A stretch of DNA of 64,000 nucleotides, from assembly GCF_014841125.1 (NCBI RefSeq), contig NZ_JACYTQ010000007.1, positions 124,001 through 188,000 on the forward strand. The letters are read 5' to 3'. Below, piece after piece: positions 1 to 8,660 of the stretch (position 1 is the stretch's first letter; the number at the start of each line of letters is the position of its first letter). The notes beneath the pieces were generated by a model. That model saw only the letters and a list, made by a program, of their open reading frames with translations. It was not told where the DNA came from and ran no database searches. The translations under genes and the position numbers were made by a program. Source of the DNA: Echinicola arenosa (GTDB taxonomy: Bacteria > Bacteroidota > Bacteroidia > Cytophagales > Cyclobacteriaceae).

Positions 1-157
1 TTTTGTAAGTTCTAGTACTGTCAGAAGCCAAGTAATGTGTAAACCCAACGGTATGGCTTCCATGTTCCAAGCCAATTTCTTTCAATGAAGTTTGTGCAAA
101 GACCGAATTTGCTTCAAAAAATATCCAGATTAAGCATATGCTTATTTTTATCTTAAT
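1..157 (-). CDS. N-terminal fragment of an exported protein, no standard start codon
   Basis: The frame runs leftward off the window edge. Read from 157 it gives a Lys-rich start, a hydrophobic stretch and a signal-peptide-like end (SVFAQ), followed by a mature N-terminus containing GFTHYLASDSTRTYK. That pattern reminds me of exported alpha/beta hydrolases of the dienelactone-hydrolase type in Bacteroidota, but this is only a resemblance. An in-frame TAG lies at 175-173, and no ATG, GTG or TTG lies between it and the signal peptide. The ATT at 157-155 is the best-placed start. Either a rare ATT start is used, or the gene has lost its start. Confidence 0.45.
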   Translation of the reverse strand, partial: MKIKISICLIWIFFEANSVFAQTSLKEIGLEHGSHTVGFTHYLASDSTRTYK

Positions 158-295
158 ATCTATTGGTCTTGACTATTGCTATGTGTGATGCTATATCTTA
201 TTTTTAATGACAGCCTAGGTGCATTTAGCTTTTGCATAGTGTTCTAAAAGAAATTATGGGAAGATACAGAGATATATTGATGGGTACAACCCATG

Positions 296-459
296 TTCTG
301 TACCCTAAGTAAGGCGTCCTGTATTCCAAACTACCCTTCCTGTAGGGTGATGATGCTTTCCTGTAAGCAACCAATGGCCTCCTGTCGGTATGGGAAGGCA
401 TCCTGTTTATTAATCTTTCCTGTAGGGGTAGAAAGTCATCCTTTTGAACAGGTAATGTG
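296..459. repeat. Degenerate tandem array with 21-bp period, TCCTGT core
   Basis: TCCTGT or a close variant begins at 296, 317, 338, 359, 380, 401, 418 and 439. Successive steps are 21 bp except for one short 17-bp unit (401 to 418). The six-base core is well kept, while the 15 bases between cores vary freely. An inverted copy, CTACAGGA, lies at 487-494. A small palindrome TGGGT-ACA-ACCCA (281-293) sits at the left edge. Because 21 is a multiple of 3, the minus strand stays open and would read as heptads with a recurrent Tyr-Arg, which I treat as a by-product. The rest of the gene-free stretch (173-589) shows nothing else recognisable. Confidence 0.6.
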
Positions 460-589
460 TATTTTGGTATAGGATGGAGAGTAAGGCTACAGGAGAGGAG
501 AATGAGGTACCGTAAGAATAATCGTTTTACAATAACAAGTTTTGGTGGAACTTGAAATGTTGGGAATTGCGTATTCTTTATAGTAGAAA

Positions 590-630
590 CATAAAAAAGC
601 AGCAAATAAACGAATCGCTGCTTTTTTATG
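590..630 (-). terminator. Rho-independent terminator of the SulP gene
   Basis: A 14-bp perfect inverted repeat, CATAAAAAAGCAGC (590-603) and GCTGCTTTTTTATG (617-630), encloses a 13-nt loop. On the minus strand the GC-rich part of the stem is followed by a T run. It lies 15 bp past the stop of the SulP gene. Confidence 0.85.
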
Positions 631-645
631 TTTTGGAGAATCTGA

Positions 646-2184
646 TTAGTCCATTACGATTCTATAACTTGGGTCATCGTCGGCATAGTTGACGCTGATG
701 ATTTTTTCGGCTTTTTCCAGTAAGCTTTTAGAGCTAGTGCTGAGGTGACGGATATAAACAGTTTTGCCTACCTTGTTGTACCTTTCGGTGACCTTGTGGA
801 CAGCATCTATTCCAGAATGGTCGATGATCCTGCTTTCTGCAAAATCGATAATGATTTCTTCGGGATCATTCATGGGGTCAAACTTTTCCCCAAAGGCCAA
901 GGCAGAAGCAAAGAACAATGGTCCGTAAATTTCATAGTGCTTGACGCCTTTTTCATCCACAGTCTTTCTTGCTCGGATCATTTTGGAGTTTTCCCAAGCA
1001 AATACTAAAGCGGAAATAATGACCCCGACCAAAACTGCCAAAGCCAGGTTATGCAAAAATATAGTAACCAAAGTTACGATGATCATCACCAAAACATCTG
1101 TAAAAGGTACTTTCTTGAAAATCTTCAGCGATGCCCACTCAAAGGTGCCAATGGCCACCATAAACATCAAGCCTACCAAAGCGGCCATTGGGATCATTTC
1201 AATATAAGAAGAAAAGAAAAGGATAAAGGTCAGCAAGCCACAGGCTGCGACGATACCCGATATTCTATTTCTACCACCAGCGTTGACATTGATCAAACTC
1301 TGACCGATCATGGCACAACCTCCCATTCCTCCAAAGAAGCCTGTGGTAACATTGGCCACACCTTGGGCGATGCACTCTTTATTTCCATTGCCGCGTGTCT
1401 CGGTAATTTCATCCACCAAGGTTAGGGTCAAAAGGCTTTCAATCAATCCCACACCGGCCATAATGGCAGAATAAGGCAAGACAGTCATAAAAGTGTCCCA
1501 ATTCAGGGGGACCATAGGCAGGTGGAACTCAGGAAGTCCACCTGAAATGGAGGCCATATCTCCCACGGTTCTGGTATCTACACCACCCAAGATTACAATC
1601 CCGGAAATGACCAAAATTGCCGCCAAGGCAGAAGGAATGACTTTTGTTACTTTGGGAAGGAATTTGATAATCACCATGGTCAGTACTACCAAGCCTAGCA
1701 TGATGAACAAAGGAGGTCCGGTGATCCATTCCTTCACGCCAGGACTTGTCTGGATCTTAAACTGTTCAAATTGTGAGGTGAAGATAATTACTGCTAGCCC
1801 ATTGACAAACCCATACATTACCGGATGGGGCACTAGCCGGATCAATTTTCCAAGCTTGAGAACGCCTACAAGGATTTGTATTGCGCCCATCAAAATCACT
1901 GCAGCAAAGAGATATTCTACACCTTGGCTGACCACAAGGGCTACCACTACAACCGCTATAGCTCCAGTAGCACCAGATATCATGCCCGGCCTACCGCCAA
2001 GAATAGCCGTGATCAATCCAATAAAAAAGGCAGTGTAAAGGCCTATTAAGGGTGATACTTGAGCAATTAATGAAAAAGCAACTGCTTCCGGCACCAAGGC
2101 CAAGGCTACAGTTAATCCAGAAAGCACTTCATCCTTGAGGCTTGATTCCTTTGGACGAAATAGGTTAAAGAACATTTGTGTCAT
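646..2184 (-). CDS. SulP family inorganic anion transporter (SLC26-like)
   Basis: This 512-residue inner-membrane carrier is the usual length for bacterial SulP proteins. After a short cytoplasmic start it has about a dozen hydrophobic segments. The first carries the SulP signature region (SGLTVALALVPEAVAFSLIA), and a GRPGMISGATGAIAVVV segment follows. The C-terminal ~110 residues form a STAS domain, with IIIDFAESRIIDHSGIDAV as its core. Family members move sulfate, bicarbonate or dicarboxylates, and the substrate cannot be read from sequence. It is transcribed alone, with a promoter-like element upstream and a strong terminator behind it. Confidence 0.9.
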   Translation of the reverse strand: MTQMFFNLFRPKESSLKDEVLSGLTVALALVPEAVAFSLIAQVSPLIGLYTAFFIGLITAILGGRPGMISGATGAIAVVVVALVVSQGVEYLFAAVILMGAIQILVGVLKLGKLIRLVPHPVMYGFVNGLAVIIFTSQFEQFKIQTSPGVKEWITGPPLFIMLGLVVLTMVIIKFLPKVTKVIPSALAAILVISGIVILGGVDTRTVGDMASISGGLPEFHLPMVPLNWDTFMTVLPYSAIMAGVGLIESLLTLTLVDEITETRGNGNKECIAQGVANVTTGFFGGMGGCAMIGQSLINVNAGGRNRISGIVAACGLLTFILFFSSYIEMIPMAALVGLMFMVAIGTFEWASLKIFKKVPFTDVLVMIIVTLVTIFLHNLALAVLVGVIISALVFAWENSKMIRARKTVDEKGVKHYEIYGPLFFASALAFGEKFDPMNDPEEIIIDFAESRIIDHSGIDAVHKVTERYNKVGKTVYIRHLSTSSKSLLEKAEKIISVNYADDDPSYRIVMD

Positions 2185-2341
2185 GTCTTTGCTATTTTAT
2201 TTGATTTGGTTTGTATTATCTTTTTTTGGGTATGCTATTATGGCTAATATCTTTTGGATATTGAAGTTTAAAAAAGAACACCAGCCCATCAGGGTGGAGT
2301 GGGGATGGACTTTATTACTTTGCAGTCTTTCATAAGCATTG

Positions 2342-2349
2342 CAAAGGTA
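2342..2349 (-). promoter_or_regulatory. Bacteroidota -7 element for sulP
   Basis: Read on the minus strand, the element is TACCTTTG followed by CA. This fits the Bacteroidota -7 consensus TAnnTTTG. No good TTTG is found at the expected -33 spacing. The leader to the SulP start would be about 155 nt. Confidence 0.4.
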
Positions 2350-2568
2350 ATTAATTTTTTCTGAAACAGAATTTTATTTCAAAATACTCAAGATATCATG
2401 GTTTGGGTTGTTGGTGTCTACTAGAATGGTGGGTTGGGCTTTTTCTTTAATTGTTGATTTTTTTAAATTTGGATCAATGATTTGTTGCTTTTTTAATATC
2501 AAAACAGGCTCGCTTTTGATGTTAATTGAAAAAGAGACAGTAGGTTTAATGGCAGTCCTGATCCAATT

Positions 2569-2598
2569 TTTGTTTTGTGATGAAGCCTAGTATCTTTC
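2569..2598 (+). promoter_or_regulatory. Candidate promoter for cfa
   Basis: TTTG (2569-2572), an 18-bp spacer and TATCTTTC (2591-2598) give one mismatch to the Bacteroidota consensus TTTG-N19-TAnnTTTG. It would leave a leader of about 120 nt before the cfa start. Confidence 0.35.
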
Positions 2599-2724
2599 TG
2601 GTTTAAAATGACTTTAGATCGTTTTACTTCTTCATTACTTTTTAATAAATTTAATAAGCAGGCTATGCCTGAATGATGAAAATACTGAAGAGTAGAGGTA
2701 TGTGTCACAAAAACCAGCACCGCC

Positions 2725-3864
2725 ATGGACTCCTATAAAAATACCATTCGAGAACTTTTATCCTATGCCAAAATCCACATAAATGGGGATGCTCCTTACG
2801 AGCCAAAGATCCATCATCCTCAATTTTTCAAGAGGGTGCTGCGAGAGGGGTCCTTAGGTTTGGGAGAGGCTTATATGGACGGTTGGTGGGATTGTGACGC
2901 TTTAGACGAATTCTTTCATCGGTTGCTGAAGGCTAATTTGGATAAAAAGGTAAAGGGGAATTTCAAATTGATTTGGCAAGCGATAAAGGCAAAGTTTATT
3001 AACCTTCAGTCCAAACAACACTCAAAGAATGTAATCGTGCAACATTATAATGTGGGGAATGAGTTGTACCAAAAAATGTTGGACAGGAATATGATGTACA
3101 GTTGTGGATACTGGGAAGAGACATATGATTTGGAAGAAGCCCAGGAAAACAAGCTTGAATTAATCTGCCAAAAGCTGAAATTGACACCCGGAATGAAAGT
3201 GTTGGATATTGGTTGTGGTTGGGGAGGGTTTGCTGCTTATGCTTCTAGTAGGTACCACGTGGAAGTATTGGGGATCACCCTGTCTGAAGAACAAGCAACA
3301 CTGGCACGGGAGAGATGTGAAGGCTTGCCAGTGAAGATCAGGTTAATGGACTATCGGGATGTTGATGGGATGTTTGATAGGATTGTATCCATTGGGATGA
3401 TGGAGCATGTCGGTACCAGGAATCACAAAAAATACATGGAAGTGGTCAATAAACACCTGAAAGATGATGGGATCACTTTGTTGCATACTATTGGTAATAA
3501 TGAATCCTATCAAACCACAGATCCTTGGATCAATAAATATATTTTTCCTAACAGCCTGATTCCTTCTGCAGCACAACTTACCAAGGCCATGGAAGGCTTT
3601 TTGTTGATTGAAGACTGGCATAGTTTCGGTCTGCATTATGACCGAACCCTGATGGCCTGGCTAAAGCGCTTTGAAACAAGCTGGTCACAATTCAAGGATC
3701 AATATGATGAGCGTTTCTATAGAATGTGGAAATATTATCTTTCTTCTTGCGCGGGATCCTTTCGTGCTAGGAAGAACCAATTGTGGCAAATTGTGATGGT
3801 TAAGGAAACTTTTAAAGGGGACTATATGGCTATTAGAAATCTGGAAAGAAAACCTACTGCTTGA
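2725..3864 (+). CDS. cfa: Cyclopropane-fatty-acyl-phospholipid synthase
   Basis: The enzyme transfers the methyl of S-adenosylmethionine to cis double bonds of membrane phospholipid acyl chains. At 379 residues it is close to the usual family length. It has an N-terminal lipid-binding part, with GSLGLGEAYMDGWWDCD early in the protein. A class I methyltransferase core follows, with the SAM loop VLDIGCGWGGFA, then the family motif MEHVG and a C-terminal tail typical of Cfa. The start ATG at 2725 is the first in frame, and no strong Shine-Dalgarno precedes it. It appears to be monocistronic. Confidence 0.93.
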   Translation: MDSYKNTIRELLSYAKIHINGDAPYEPKIHHPQFFKRVLREGSLGLGEAYMDGWWDCDALDEFFHRLLKANLDKKVKGNFKLIWQAIKAKFINLQSKQHSKNVIVQHYNVGNELYQKMLDRNMMYSCGYWEETYDLEEAQENKLELICQKLKLTPGMKVLDIGCGWGGFAAYASSRYHVEVLGITLSEEQATLARERCEGLPVKIRLMDYRDVDGMFDRIVSIGMMEHVGTRNHKKYMEVVNKHLKDDGITLLHTIGNNESYQTTDPWINKYIFPNSLIPSAAQLTKAMEGFLLIEDWHSFGLHYDRTLMAWLKRFETSWSQFKDQYDERFYRMWKYYLSSCAGSFRARKNQLWQIVMVKETFKGDYMAIRNLERKPTA

Positions 3865-3957
3865 AGGTTAGCCATGTTAAGAATTCCTCATAAATTAGAA
3901 AGGGTGTGGGCGGAAGATTTTGTAGTTTTGTACTTTTAAAATCAAAATAAGCTGAGC

Positions 3958-4164
3958 ATGCTGGATGGTAAAAAAAGAAGTGACATCAAAATAGGAGACC
4001 TGGTAGAAGTGGTTCAAAAGCACCACCAAAGAACAGGTGAACTCACAGAGGGGCTGGTAAAAAGAATTCTGACCAAATCTCCCAATCATCCTCATGGGAT
4101 CAAAGTGCAGTTGGATACTGGAGAGGTGGGAAGGGTGAAAAATATTATTGAGGAGGAAGACTAA
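3958..4164 (+). CDS. ywbE: YwbE family protein (DUF2196)
   Basis: This 68-residue cytoplasmic protein matches the small YwbE family along its whole length (IKIGDLVEVVQKHHQRTGEL, then SPNHPHGIKVQLDTGEVGRV). The family's function is not established. Its beta-rich, KOW-like look suggests nucleic acid binding, which is inference. A -7-like element, TAGTTTTG, lies at 3923-3930, and a terminator starts one base after the stop. Confidence 0.85.
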   Translation: MLDGKKRSDIKIGDLVEVVQKHHQRTGELTEGLVKRILTKSPNHPHGIKVQLDTGEVGRVKNIIEEED

Positions 4165-4165
4165 A

Positions 4166-4196
4166 AAAGGAGCCCTAAAGCTCCTTTGTTGTTTTT
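4166..4196 (+). terminator. Rho-independent terminator after ywbE
   Basis: Stem AAAGGAGC (4166-4173) and GCTCCTTT (4180-4187) has a 6-nt loop and is followed by GTTGTTTTTC. The convergent membrane-protein gene stops at 4198, immediately beyond it. Confidence 0.75.
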
Positions 4197-4197
4197 C

Positions 4198-4629
4198 TTA
4201 CATCCAGGCATCCCAAGGGATTCTGGACAATATCAGTATCAAGGCGATACCATAGAACATATAAAGGCTTCTAAACCTTGATCTGCTGACACTTAATTTT
4301 TTGGCCCTGCTATAACCAACAGTGATAAGGATAATGGCTATTATGTTGATCAAAGGGTGCTCAACAGCATAAAGACGGCTCACAGGATCACCCATAGCAT
4401 TACCACTAGAAAGGTTTGAAAAACCAAGTGGGCTGAAGAAATAGATGGCGATACCGGCTAAAAGCTGAATATGTGCAGGGATTAAACCAATGAGGCCAAA
4501 TTTCCTGTCTTTGTCTGTAAATTCTCTATTGCTCAATGCACCGATCAATGCATAAATAAAAACAATAGCTAATCCGGCCAGCACTAAATAAGCCATTCCG
4601 GAATGGAGGTGTTGAATTCCTGTTTGCAT
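4198..4629 (-). CDS. Small four-helix membrane protein, cytochrome b-like, function unknown
   Basis: The 143-residue protein has four hydrophobic segments (about 10-31, 43-65, 92-104 and 122-138). Histidines sit in or near the membrane at HLHSG, PAHIQL and VEHPLIN. This layout resembles small Bacteroidota proteins often annotated as cytochrome B, and heme binding by the histidines is possible but unproven. The start ATG at 4629 is preceded by GAAGAG, a plausible ribosome site. It is transcribed alone, convergent with ywbE. Confidence 0.7.
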   Translation of the reverse strand: MQTGIQHLHSGMAYLVLAGLAIVFIYALIGALSNREFTDKDRKFGLIGLIPAHIQLLAGIAIYFFSPLGFSNLSSGNAMGDPVSRLYAVEHPLINIIAIILITVGYSRAKKLSVSRSRFRSLYMFYGIALILILSRIPWDAWM

Positions 4630-4809
4630 GTTGTCTCTTCAAATGTTTTGCGTTTCAAATTAACGCAAATCTTAGGAGATTTTAAGGGATTTCCAGAATA
4701 AACTTGTATCCTGAAAATTCACCGATTGATTTTACTTTATAACCTGTGCGTCCTGCTATTACAGAATTTCAAATTCCTGATGCTTCAGTCCATCAGTAGG
4801 GAGGGTGTG

Positions 4810-5496
4810 CTAATTGATAGGATTTAGGTTCAGGTTATCTGCATAGCTGCTGCCAATTGGAACGGTATGTTTTCCAAGTGATAGTTGGTGCCTTTCCACT
4901 TTATCAATTTTTGATTTGTGTACGATAAAAGACCTGTGTATCCTACAGAAATCCTCAGGCAAGAGGTTTTCAGCTTCCTGAAAGGTCATTCTCGTCATGA
5001 TTTTGCTGTCGATAGTTTGAAAGGTGACATAGTTTCCTGATGCCTCCAAGAACAAAATGTCATCTAACAGGACCTTAACTTGTTCATAACCTGTTTTCAA
5101 AAACAAGGAGGTAACCTTATCAGGCCTTTTTTGATTTTTCAGCATCCAAAGCTCATTGGCTTTGGTACAGGCTTTGGTAAATCGTGCCAAAGAAAATGGT
5201 TTGAGCAGGTAATCAATGGCATCCAATTCAAAACTTTTTACGGCATGCTCGGAATAAGCAGTAGTAAAAATGATCATGGGCTTTTTAGCTGGTAAAGTAG
5301 CGAATTCCATTCCTGAAATATCAGGCATCTTGATGTCCAAAAAAATCAAGTCAACAGGATTGTCCTGCATATAGTCCAAGGCCTCAAATGCATTGGTGAA
5401 GTTTTTTTGAAGGGAGATAAAGCTCACCTTGGAAGCGTGGCTTTTGATCACTTCCAAGGCAAGGGGTTCATCATCTATGGCAATGGCTTTTAACAT
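4810..5496 (-). CDS. LytTR-family response regulator
   Basis: The 228-residue protein has an N-terminal receiver domain, with acidic pair DDE near residue 8, phosphoacceptor Asp54 in LIFLDIKMPD and the conserved Lys in LLKPF. A C-terminal LytTR DNA-binding domain (about 130-228) follows, including CRIHRSFIVHKSKID. It is the partner of the histidine kinase immediately upstream. Stop and start overlap in TAATG, so the two are translationally coupled. Targets are unknown. Confidence 0.92.
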   Translation of the reverse strand: MLKAIAIDDEPLALEVIKSHASKVSFISLQKNFTNAFEALDYMQDNPVDLIFLDIKMPDISGMEFATLPAKKPMIIFTTAYSEHAVKSFELDAIDYLLKPFSLARFTKACTKANELWMLKNQKRPDKVTSLFLKTGYEQVKVLLDDILFLEASGNYVTFQTIDSKIMTRMTFQEAENLLPEDFCRIHRSFIVHKSKIDKVERHQLSLGKHTVPIGSSYADNLNLNPIN

Positions 5497-6923
5497 TAGC
5501 TTTTGTTCAATTGGATAGATAAATGTACAAAATATTCCAAGTCATTCTCACGGATGACGAGTTCGTGGCAATTAGGATAAAGTAAGTTGAGTCTTTGTCG
5601 CACATTATTCAGTCCAATTCCGGAAGGGACATTCTCGGGATCTTCTCCGCTTTTTCGGTGGATGCTATTATTGATGTCCAAGTGAAGAGAACCTTCAAGA
5701 CAACGAAGGTTGATCTTGACCCATGATTTTTTCTGCAAACTAATACCATGTTTGAAGGCATTTTCAATGAAAGGAATCAGCAGCATGGGAGCTATATTTC
5801 CTTTGCAATGTTCTTCTTTTCGACTAAATAGAATGTCAATGTTTTCTTGCTCCTGGATTCTAAGTGTTTGTAAATCTACGTAATTGATTAGATAATCTAT
5901 TTCCCTATTCAATGGGATGGCTTCTTGCGTATTTTCGTGAAGCATAAATCGCATCATATCCCCCAGTTTCTGGACGCTTTCTGAAGTTTTTTCGGCATTT
6001 TCCTGTAATGAAATCCCATAAATGGTGTTCAGGGCATTGAAGAGAAAGTGAGGATTGATTTGATTTCTTAATTGTTTAAGATCTGTAGTCTTTTCCTCTA
6101 GCTGAACGTTTAAAGTATCAAGGGTTTCAATATGTTCCTGGTATTTTTTGAAAATAGCATTAGAAGCTGGGTTAACAATCAGCATCAGGGCAGCTACAGA
6201 AACCAATCCTACCACAATAACTTCTTCAGCATCTGAAATACCAGCAATGATAACGAAGGTAATTAGCATTAAAATTGGTAACAGCCAAAAATAGAACAAG
6301 GACAGTTTCTTTTTTCCAATTTCTCTATTTCTGTATACCAAAAAATAATTATAAAGGAAAATAAAGATTAATGCTGGTATGATGAAAAGATAAATTATTG
6401 ATATTAAAAAGTGAAAATAGTGATGGAATTTGAATAGAAATATGACCAGAAAGGTATAAGCCGTAGCCAATCTCAAAATATTATAGGTGAGGTAACTCGG
6501 CTCTTTTCTGTTTAGAATAAGATTCTTAAGAAAACTGGCAATAATAAAATAACCCGCATACAAAGCTACTCCAGAGAAATAGAATGGTACGAAAGGAGAA
6601 TTGCCGAGGTCACTGCCAACATAAAAGATGCCTACTAAAAACCAAGTCACAAAAAAAGATACCAATCCAAAAACTATTAGCTTCCACACCTTTTTCTCTT
6701 TCTGAAAAAGAGGAATAATCTTCATATGCATCAGGTAGAATGCTACAAACATAAAGGAAGGCATAAAAATATAGGCGAAATAACGGGCCATTTGGTCGTT
6801 GTTATGTCCTAGGTTACTTATACCGATTTTTCCTCCCAGGATATTGCTCAGGATAATGAGAAAAAATGTGATCGATACGAGCCAAAGCTCGATTTTTCTG
6901 AAATGTAGAGGTTTTTCTTTCAT
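5496..6923 (-). CDS. Membrane sensor histidine kinase, LytS/YehU type
   Basis: The 475-residue protein has an N-terminal half of about eight hydrophobic segments and a short coiled linker (residues ~260-285). It then has a His_kinase domain with QINPHFLFNALNTIYG, in which His292 is the expected phosphorylation site. A HATPase domain carries the N-box IPFIENAFKHGI and a glycine box GIGLNNVRQRL. It lacks a recognisable extracellular sensor domain, so the signal may be sensed within the membrane. It is the first gene of the two-component operon. Confidence 0.92.
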   Translation of the reverse strand: MKEKPLHFRKIELWLVSITFFLIILSNILGGKIGISNLGHNNDQMARYFAYIFMPSFMFVAFYLMHMKIIPLFQKEKKVWKLIVFGLVSFFVTWFLVGIFYVGSDLGNSPFVPFYFSGVALYAGYFIIASFLKNLILNRKEPSYLTYNILRLATAYTFLVIFLFKFHHYFHFLISIIYLFIIPALIFIFLYNYFLVYRNREIGKKKLSLFYFWLLPILMLITFVIIAGISDAEEVIVVGLVSVAALMLIVNPASNAIFKKYQEHIETLDTLNVQLEEKTTDLKQLRNQINPHFLFNALNTIYGISLQENAEKTSESVQKLGDMMRFMLHENTQEAIPLNREIDYLINYVDLQTLRIQEQENIDILFSRKEEHCKGNIAPMLLIPFIENAFKHGISLQKKSWVKINLRCLEGSLHLDINNSIHRKSGEDPENVPSGIGLNNVRQRLNLLYPNCHELVIRENDLEYFVHLSIQLNKS

Positions 6924-7013
6924 AAGTCTTATTGTGCTAAAATCTTATGGCAATGATAGCAAGTGCCGATAGTTGTGACAAAAAAATGTGATCAACCCTG
7001 CTAAATATGGGAT

Positions 7014-7038
7014 AAAAAAAGGTGACACAAGGGTCACC
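7014..7038 (-). terminator. Terminator-like hairpin on the minus strand between the kinase and lacI genes
   Basis: GGTGAC (7021-7026) and GTCACC (7033-7038) enclose a 6-nt loop. On the minus strand the stem is followed by seven T residues (7020-7014). No annotated gene ends here. It may end a short antisense transcript or act in the leader of the kinase gene. The gene-free region 6924-7266 otherwise holds only the operator-like site at 7133. Confidence 0.5.
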
Positions 7039-7132
7039 GTAACAGGGTTCTATAGGTTTTGATCTGATTTCTTTTTCAATGTGATAATCAAAGAAGCTCA
7101 AAATTATTTGTTGCTGCAAATGGTGATTTTCC

Positions 7133-7150
7133 GCAACCGATTGTGCAATC
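7133..7150. promoter_or_regulatory. LacI-type operator-like sequence upstream of the orphan lacI gene
   Basis: GCAACCGATTGTGCAATC resembles the GCAATCGATTGC-GCAATC operator region found before susC in the same window. It contains the inverted repeat GATTG-TG-CAATC. It lies 117 bp upstream of the LacI start and could be an autoregulatory site. Confidence 0.4.
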
Positions 7151-7266
7151 AATTTCGAAGTTACAATTTATAAACCGTCTAAATAATTTGATAAAAACTT
7201 TGGCTCTGAATGCGACATTGCGTATGTTTCTGTTTGATATTTGATACGGTTAACTTTAGTAAATAA

Positions 7267-8313
7267 ATGTCGGAGAAGCATCAATTGACACTGAAGGATA
7301 TTGCAAGGGAACTTGGCCTTGCTGTTTCAACGGTTTCTCGAGCGCTGAAGTCTCACCCTGACATCAGCAAGGAAACCATCAAGCTGGTAAAGGACTATGC
7401 AGAAAAGCATCATTATGTACCAAACCTGCTGGCGGTAAACTTTAGGAAAAGTAAAACTTTTAATATTGGCCTGATCATTCCAGAGTTGGTCCATCAATTT
7501 TTCTCCTCTATCATTAGCGGAGTCATCAAGGAAGCCAATCAACATGGGTACAATGTCATGATTTGCCAATCCAATGAACATGTGGATGATGAAAAGAAAG
7601 TAGCCCAAGCTTTATTAAACAGCCGTGTTGATGGTGTGATTATCTCTTTGTCCAATGAGACGGATGAGGTAAGTCACCTAAAGGAATTTATAGCTGCGGA
7701 TATTCCTGTAGTTCAAGTGGATAAGATCAGTGATTTATTTGATACCCCAAAAGTTATCGTCAATGATTTTGCCGGGGCTTATCAGGCTGTCAGTCATTTT
7801 ATAAAATCTGGTTATCGCAAAATAGCGCATATCCGCGGTAGATTAAATGTCCAACATTCCAACGAACGTTTTAGAGGGTATGCTGAAGCTATTAAACATG
7901 AGGGGTTGAGCTATTCGGAAGATTATATCAAGGTATGTGACCAGTTGACTGAGGAGGAGGGGTATGAGTTTGCAGAACAACTGATGTCACTTCCAGGGCC
8001 TCCGGATGCTATTTTCTGCGTAACAGATTTGGTGGCCTTAGGTGTAATGAAGTACCTGCGAGAAAAAAATATACAAGTGCCTAACCAAGTTGGAGTGATC
8101 GGTTTTAGCAACTGGAAGTTAGGTGAGATCATCAGCCCTACTTTAAGTACTGTTCATCAACCTGGTTATGAATTGGGTGAAAAAGCTACAGAACTACTAT
8201 TGGATAAAATTGTCAATGGCATGGATAGCCCCAATCAGACCGTGGTCTTGAATGCCGATTTAATTGTTCGTGAGTCAGTGAAAAATTCACCTGCTGTTGA
8301 TGGTCATTATTGA
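7267..8313 (+). CDS. LacI family transcriptional regulator (orphan)
   Basis: The 348-residue protein is of standard LacI length. Its N-terminal helix-turn-helix (residues ~8-27) includes LAVSTVSRALKSHPDIS, and a hinge and a periplasmic-binding-protein-like effector domain (about 62-340) follow. The effector domain includes NIGLIIPELVHQFFSSIISG and the core DGVIISLSNET. No sugar genes lie beside it, so its target is elsewhere or unknown. It is similar in build to the LacI protein of the pectin locus (42147-43187). Confidence 0.92.
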   Translation: MSEKHQLTLKDIARELGLAVSTVSRALKSHPDISKETIKLVKDYAEKHHYVPNLLAVNFRKSKTFNIGLIIPELVHQFFSSIISGVIKEANQHGYNVMICQSNEHVDDEKKVAQALLNSRVDGVIISLSNETDEVSHLKEFIAADIPVVQVDKISDLFDTPKVIVNDFAGAYQAVSHFIKSGYRKIAHIRGRLNVQHSNERFRGYAEAIKHEGLSYSEDYIKVCDQLTEEEGYEFAEQLMSLPGPPDAIFCVTDLVALGVMKYLREKNIQVPNQVGVIGFSNWKLGEIISPTLSTVHQPGYELGEKATELLLDKIVNGMDSPNQTVVLNADLIVRESVKNSPAVDGHY

Positions 8314-8429
8314 CTGTGAATGACTAAGTAATTAATGGGTAATAAATAAATAACAATTTGATAACTTTAATGTCGGGAAATTATGTAGTTGATTAAAAGA
8401 AAGTTATCTTCGGGCAAATTGTAGCGAAC

Positions 8430-8642
8430 ATGGAAACAGGATTTACCCTCTTGATGCTGACTTTTGTTTATGGTTTGTGTCTACTTTCTTTCTATCCGGA
8501 AAAGTATTTCAAAAAGATAAGTTACAAATATTCTCATCAAGAAGCTCCTGATTACAAGAAGTTTAGGTTTAGTGAACCTTTCTTTTTTAGTTTTTTAGGA
8601 GGGTATTTGTTGGCATTTACAGTAGTGTTGTTAATGTTCTAA
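8430..8642 (+). CDS. Small two-helix membrane protein, unknown
   Basis: The 70-residue frame has hydrophobic helices at about 4-20 and 51-69, joined by a charged Lys/Tyr-rich loop. I recognise no family. It starts 116 bp after lacI and ends just before a strong terminator, which supports it being transcribed. Confidence 0.6.
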   Translation: METGFTLLMLTFVYGLCLLSFYPEKYFKKISYKYSHQEAPDYKKFRFSEPFFFSFLGGYLLAFTVVLLMF

Positions 8643-8660
8643 ATAGGAAAAAGATAAATG

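Larger units (their letters stand above)
2185..2724. other. Gene-free divergent region between sulP and cfa
   Basis: This is an AT-rich stretch of 540 bp. Apart from the two promoter candidates listed separately I see no conserved reading frame, no RNA gene and no strong hairpin. Confidence 0.6.

Noticed and set aside
296-459. CRISPR array
   Set aside because: Only six bases are conserved and the period is 21 bp. CRISPR repeats are 23 bp or more, with spacers of similar length, and there are no cas genes.
225-605. Minus-strand frame of 126 codons with Tyr-Arg heptads across the repeat array
   Set aside because: Its openness follows from the 21-bp repeat being a multiple of 3. It begins within the arm of the SulP terminator, has low-complexity content and resembles no protein I know.
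1493-2038. Plus-strand frame of 181 codons opposite the SulP gene
   Set aside because: Antisense shadow of a well-supported gene, with Thr/Ile/Pro-rich composition and no domain.
6937-7152. Minus-strand frame of 71 codons before the lacI gene
   Set aside because: The terminator-like hairpin lies inside it, and there is no ribosome site or recognisable pattern.
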